Assembly: GCA_023663345.1 (NCBI GenBank) | Contig: JAMPHR010000001.1 | Location: forward strand, 400,832-464,831 | Direction of reading: 5' to 3' | Source: Paenibacillus sp. | GTDB lineage: Bacteria > Bacteroidota > Bacteroidia > Bacteroidales > Muribaculaceae | DNA length: 64,000 nucleotides | In this document: piece after piece, positions 60,759 to 64,000 of the stretch | Numbering within the stretch: position 1 is the stretch's first letter | How the letters are laid out: each line of letters begins with the position of its first letter | Position numbers and translations under genes: made by a program | Notes under the pieces: model-generated | The model's input: the letters and a program-made list of their open reading frames with translations, nothing else | What the model was told of the DNA's origin: nothing | Database searches by the model: none

Positions 60759-61955
60759 TTACACTTCGAGGTCCTGGTTGAAGGTCTCGTTCCAGGGCAG
60801 ACCATCCTTGGCCAGCTCGGCGAGGAACGGATCGGGATCGAACTCCTCGACGTTGTTCACGCCGGGCTTCACCCACTTGCCGGTGAGGAACATCATGGCA
60901 CCAACCATAGCGGGTACACCGGTGGTGTAGCTCACGGCCTGCATTCCGGTCTCCTTATAGGCTTCCTCATGCGAGCAGTTGTTCCATATATAATAGGTGA
61001 GAGGTTTGCCCTCCTTGTCCTTACCCGAGATGCGGCAACCGATTGAGGTCTCGCCGTGATAGTTCTCGCCCAGATCCTGAGGATTGGGGAGCACAGCTTT
61101 GAGGAACTGCAGGGGCACGATCTTCTGGCCGTTGTACTCTACCTCATCGATGCGGGCCATACCGATGTTCTGGATCACGCGCAGGTGTGTGAGGTATTCC
61201 TGTCCGAAAGTCATCCAGAAGCGGGCACGCTTGATCGAGGGATAGTTCTTCACGAGCGACTCCAGCTCCTCGTGATACAGCAGGTAGCTCTCACGCTCGC
61301 CAATGTTGGGGTAGGTGAGGGTCTTGTGTATTTCGAGCGGACCGGTGGTCACCCACTTTCCGTCCTGATAATAGCGGCCGTTCTGAGTGATCTCGCGGAT
61401 ATTGATTTCGGGGTTGAAGTTGGTGGCGAAAGCCTTGCCGTGGTCTCCACCGTTGCAGTCCACGATGTCGAGATACTCCATTTCGGAGAAATAATGCTTG
61501 GCGGCATAGGCTGTGAACACGCCCGATACTCCCGGGTCGAATCCGCAACCGAGGATGGCTGTCAGACCGGCCTCCTCAAACCTCTGCTTGTAGGCCCACT
61601 GCCATGAGTACTCGAAGTGGGCTACATCCTTGGGCTCATAGTTGGCGGTGTCGAGGTAGTTGACTCCGCATATCAGGCAGGCATCCATGATGGTGAGGTC
61701 CTGATAGGGGAGAGCCACATTGATCACCAGCTGAGGCTTGTGGCGGTTGAACAGCTCCACGAGCTGGGGCACGCTGTCGGCATCCACCACATCTGCGCTA
61801 AGGTTGGGTTTGCCTATGGCTTCCACCACGGCCTCACACTTCGAGCGGGTGCGTGAAGCGATCACGATCTCGGTGAATACATCGGGGTGCTGGGCACACT
61901 TGTGAGCCACCACGGTACCTACTCCGCCGGCTCCGATAATTACTACTTTTGCCAT
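60759..61955 (-). CDS. Saccharopine dehydrogenase family protein, carboxynorspermidine dehydrogenase-like
   Basis: 398 residues. The Rossmann motif VVIIGAGGVGTVVAHKCAQ (4-22) is followed by IASRTRSKCEAVVE, VINVALPYQDLTIMDACL and TAILGCGFDPGVSGVFTAY. The C-terminal half has DCNGGDHGKAFATNFNPEI, GRYYQDGKWV and YTTGVPAMVGAMMFLTGKW. These match the bacterial carboxy(nor)spermidine synthase group, which condenses a diamine with aspartate semialdehyde and reduces it with NADPH on the route to (nor)spermidine, used by gut Bacteroidota. The partner decarboxylase is not in the window. Followed (35 nt upstream) by the Bax inhibitor-1-like gene in the same direction. Confidence 0.9.
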   Translation of the reverse strand: MAKVVIIGAGGVGTVVAHKCAQHPDVFTEIVIASRTRSKCEAVVEAIGKPNLSADVVDADSVPQLVELFNRHKPQLVINVALPYQDLTIMDACLICGVNYLDTANYEPKDVAHFEYSWQWAYKQRFEEAGLTAILGCGFDPGVSGVFTAYAAKHYFSEMEYLDIVDCNGGDHGKAFATNFNPEINIREITQNGRYYQDGKWVTTGPLEIHKTLTYPNIGERESYLLYHEELESLVKNYPSIKRARFWMTFGQEYLTHLRVIQNIGMARIDEVEYNGQKIVPLQFLKAVLPNPQDLGENYHGETSIGCRISGKDKEGKPLTYYIWNNCSHEEAYKETGMQAVSYTTGVPAMVGAMMFLTGKWVKPGVNNVEEFDPDPFLAELAKDGLPWNETFNQDLEV

Positions 61956-61990
61956 TATATTAAGTGGTTATATATTCTGTAGTGGGGGGA

Positions 61991-62719
61991 TTAGTCTCTC
62001 GAGCTGCCGAAGAAACGGAGCAGATAGAGGAACAGGTTGATGAAGTCGAGATAGAGCGACAGGGCGCCTATGGTGGCGATATGGCCTATAGCGCTCGCAG
62101 GAGCATAGAGGGCCATCTGCTTGATCTTCTGGGTGTCCCAGGCTGTGAGGCCTACGAAGATAAGCACGCCTGCACACGAGATGATCCAGTCAAGTCCCGA
62201 ACTCTTGGTGAAGATGTTGACCACCGATGCGATGATCAGACCTATGAGAGCGTAGAACAGGAAGTTGCCCCACTTGGTGAGGTCCTGGGTGGTGAAGTAG
62301 CCATATATGCTCATTGCTCCGAACGTTCCGGCGCAGATGAAGAATGTCTTGGCTATCGAGGTGGCTGTGTACAGCAGGAATATCGGGGCGAGAGCCATGC
62401 CGTTGATGGCGGCAAACACGTAGAAGAGCAGTGTGGCAAGGGTCGACGACATCTTGGTGAGACGGGCCGAGAGGGTGAACACGATAACCAGTTCGGCGAT
62501 GAACAGGCCCCAGTAGAACCATGAGTTACTTGCCATGAACTGCATGTAGGTCATGCTGCCTGCACAGAACAGGGAGATGAAGGCGGTGACGAGCAACCCG
62601 AGGGTCATCTTCAGGTACACACGCTTCATCACCGACGATGTGGTCGAGACCACTGTCTGGGCATTGTTATAACCTCCGCCGTGGTTGTAGGGAGGAGGGG
62701 TAGGAGTGTTATTGTACAT
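61991..62719 (-). CDS. Bax inhibitor-1/YccA family membrane protein
   Basis: 242 residues. A Pro/Gly/Asn-rich cytosolic N-terminus (MYNNTPTPPPYNHGGGYNNA) precedes seven hydrophobic helices. Family blocks are VYLKMTLGLLVTAFISL, ATLLFYVFAAINGMALAPIFLLYT, FGAMSIYGYFTTQDLTKWG, and the final DTQKIKQMAL plus LSLYLDFINLFLYLLRFFG. The conserved Asp residues of the calcium-leak pore, near the last two helices, are present (AWDTQKI; LYLDFIN). Inner-membrane channel or protease-regulator role (FtsH partner in E. coli) by family. It sits between argS and the dehydrogenase gene on the same strand; 91 nt from argS. Confidence 0.92.
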   Translation of the reverse strand: MYNNTPTPPPYNHGGGYNNAQTVVSTTSSVMKRVYLKMTLGLLVTAFISLFCAGSMTYMQFMASNSWFYWGLFIAELVIVFTLSARLTKMSSTLATLLFYVFAAINGMALAPIFLLYTATSIAKTFFICAGTFGAMSIYGYFTTQDLTKWGNFLFYALIGLIIASVVNIFTKSSGLDWIISCAGVLIFVGLTAWDTQKIKQMALYAPASAIGHIATIGALSLYLDFINLFLYLLRFFGSSRD

Positions 62720-62810
62720 TTGGTGTTGTTTTATTGGTTTTTATGTATAGTGTCTATTAGATTAGACAATTATATCAGTGGAAAGTTTAAGCGATGGTTC
62801 CTGCCGGGCA

Positions 62811-64000
62811 TTACATGCGCTCGGGCACATTGATGCCGAGCAGTTTCATGCCTGTGGCCACCACGCGGGCGGTCTGTTCGCTCAGAGTGAGACGTAGTGA
62901 GCGCACGGCCTCATCCGACTCTTTGAGTATCGAGCAGTCGTGATAGAACTGGTTGTACAGTTTCACCAGGTCATACACATAGTTGGCGATCAGAGCAGGG
63001 CTGTAGCTCTGTCCGGCTGCCTCGACTACCGAGGGGAAGTCGGCCAGCGCCTGTATGAGTGTTATCTCACGCTCTCCGGGCACCACATTGGAATAGTCGG
63101 TGATGGTCATACCCTCCTCCTTGGCCTTGCGGAGCACCGAGCGGATGCGGGCATAGGTGTACTGGATGAAGGGGCCGGTGTTGCCGTTGAAGTCGATCGA
63201 CTCCTTGGGGTTGAAGGTTATGTTCTTGCGTGGATCCACTTTGAGCAGGAAGTATTTCAGCGCTCCCAGACCCACCATCTCGCTGATGGCTGCGGTCTCC
63301 TCATCGGTCAGGCCGTCGAGTTTACCCAGCTCGGCCGATACTGTGCGGGCGGTTGCCACCATGTCGTCCATCAGGTCGTCGGCATCCACCACGGTACCTT
63401 CACGCGACTTCATCTTGCCCTCGGGGAGCTCGACCATGCCGTAGGAGAAGTGTACCAGGTCCTTGCCCCACTTGAATCCGAGACGGTCGAGCAGGATCGA
63501 CAGCACCTGGAAGTGATAGTTCTGCTCGTTGCCCACCACATAGATCATCTTGTCGATGGGATAGTCTTGGAAACGCAGCTTGGCTGTGCCTATGTCCTGG
63601 GTCATGTACACCGATGTGCCGTCGCTTCTGAGCAGGAGTTTGTGGTCGAGACCCTCGCCGGTGAGGTCGGCCCACACGGATCCATCCTCCTTGCGGTACA
63701 TCTTTCCGGCCTCGAGTCCTTCGAGCACCTTGTCCTTACCTTCGAGATAGGTCTCACTCTCGTAATATATCTTGTCGAAATCCACGCCCATGCGCTTGTA
63801 GGTCTCATCAAATCCGGCATACACCCACTCGTTCATCATCTGCCACAGTGAGCGTATTTCGGGATCCTTCTGTTCCCACTTCACGAGCATCTCGCGGGCT
63901 TCCTTCATGAGCGGAGATGCGGCCTTGGCCTCATCCTCGGTCATGCCCTGCTCCATGAGGGCCTTTACCTCGGCTTTGAAATGCTTGTCGAATAGCACGT
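62811..64000 (-). CDS. argS: Arginyl-tRNA synthetase, C-terminal part (N-terminus beyond the window)
   Basis: 396 codons are visible; the frame is open through base 64000, so the N-terminal half (HIGH region) is outside. Visible ArgRS features are DKIYYESETYLEGKDKVLEGL, LLRSDGTSVYMTQDIGTAKLR and YVVGNEQNYHFQVLSILLDRLG. The KMSKS-region counterpart is MKSREGTVVDADDLMDDM. The anticodon-binding domain runs from QYTYARIRSVLRKAKEE to the typical end LLGINVPERM. It charges tRNA-Arg. The valine at the window edge (VLFDKHF) is internal, not a start. Confidence 0.96.
   Translation of the reverse strand, partial: VLFDKHFKAEVKALMEQGMTEDEAKAASPLMKEAREMLVKWEQKDPEIRSLWQMMNEWVYAGFDETYKRMGVDFDKIYYESETYLEGKDKVLEGLEAGKMYRKEDGSVWADLTGEGLDHKLLLRSDGTSVYMTQDIGTAKLRFQDYPIDKMIYVVGNEQNYHFQVLSILLDRLGFKWGKDLVHFSYGMVELPEGKMKSREGTVVDADDLMDDMVATARTVSAELGKLDGLTDEETAAISEMVGLGALKYFLLKVDPRKNITFNPKESIDFNGNTGPFIQYTYARIRSVLRKAKEEGMTITDYSNVVPGEREITLIQALADFPSVVEAAGQSYSPALIANYVYDLVKLYNQFYHDCSILKESDEAVRSLRLTLSEQTARVVATGMKLLGINVPERM

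Noticed and set aside
1..64000. CRISPR array, tRNA, rRNA or prophage
   Set aside because: No regularly spaced direct repeats, no tRNA cloverleaf or rRNA signature and no phage structural genes were found by eye; short tRNA-like sequences could be missed without a scanning tool.

Overview
The window looks like a chromosomal segment of a Bacteroidales bacterium. I would guess a Muribaculaceae-type gut commensal, but the family level is inference. Three things support this. At least 22 genes have a TAnnTTTG(C/T) box upstream, the -7 element of the Bacteroidota housekeeping sigma factor. Several gene forms are typical of the phylum: a MurF-alanine racemase fusion, a bifunctional fucokinase/GDP-fucose pyrophosphorylase (fkp), the Bacteroidota-type RpoZ and a carboxynorspermidine-type dehydrogenase. 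The secreted proteins are polysaccharide-oriented (GH28, a pectinesterase-like beta-helix, a GHL10 lytic-type hydrolase). No rRNA, tRNA, CRISPR array, prophage or intact transposase gene was seen.

Layout. 1-592: N-terminal part of an unknown gene. 593-1107: composite intergenic repeat. 1108-4687: rpsO, bamD-rpoZ, a GHL10 hydrolase and a small hypothetical gene. 4885-11166: htpG and a lysS-gpsA-pgi operon. 11338-13513: S1/P1 nuclease-DUF805 pair and an AT-rich region with a hypothetical gene. 13514-18644: second composite repeat, gdhA, and a TonB receptor-DUF362 lipoprotein operon. 18865-23116: fkp and a GH28 enzyme. 23340-26226: trkA-trkH potassium uptake. 26229-29978: hisS-mlaE-mlaF-trmH-like operon. 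30050-35843: nfo, a sugar MFS transporter, and the flippase-like/NfeD/kdsB operon. 36033-39073: MATE transporter and FAD oxidoreductase. 39375-43209: lipoprotein-GSCFA-murF/alr operon. 43311-47802: DUF1846 protein, a PurF-type amidotransferase and an unknown secreted protein. 47811-53582: envelope operon waaA-lpxL-kdsB-like-GT9-LtaS-type sulfatase. 53718-55954: B3/B4-YciO-GNAT operon. 56071-64000: pRiA4b ORF-3-like protein, pectinesterase-like protein, MFS transporter, carboxynorspermidine dehydrogenase-like protein, Bax inhibitor-1-like protein and the C-terminal part of argS.

Functional themes. Lipid A/Kdo core assembly is split between kdsB at 35 kb and the waaA cluster at 50 kb, which carries a second, divergent CMP-Kdo-synthetase-like gene. 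Peptidoglycan precursor synthesis (murF-alr), outer-membrane assembly (bamD), lipid transport (mlaEF) and translation (rpsO, lysS, hisS, argS, YciO) make this mostly a core-genome region.

The least ordinary content is between genes. There are two 163-bp inverted-repeat elements about 91% identical and in opposite orientation (35852-36014 and 59287-59449). There are two short elements ended by TAAGTAAGTC, and two copies of a composite repeat made of a 28-nt identical head, a REP-like palindrome and roughly 70-nt degenerate tandem units. Three genes have the -7 box only 6-8 nt before the ATG, which predicts leaderless or nearly leaderless mRNAs. I found no clearly new multigene defence or metabolic system. 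The TonB-DUF362 pair and the B3/B4-YciO-GNAT operon are the gene sets whose joint role is least explained.
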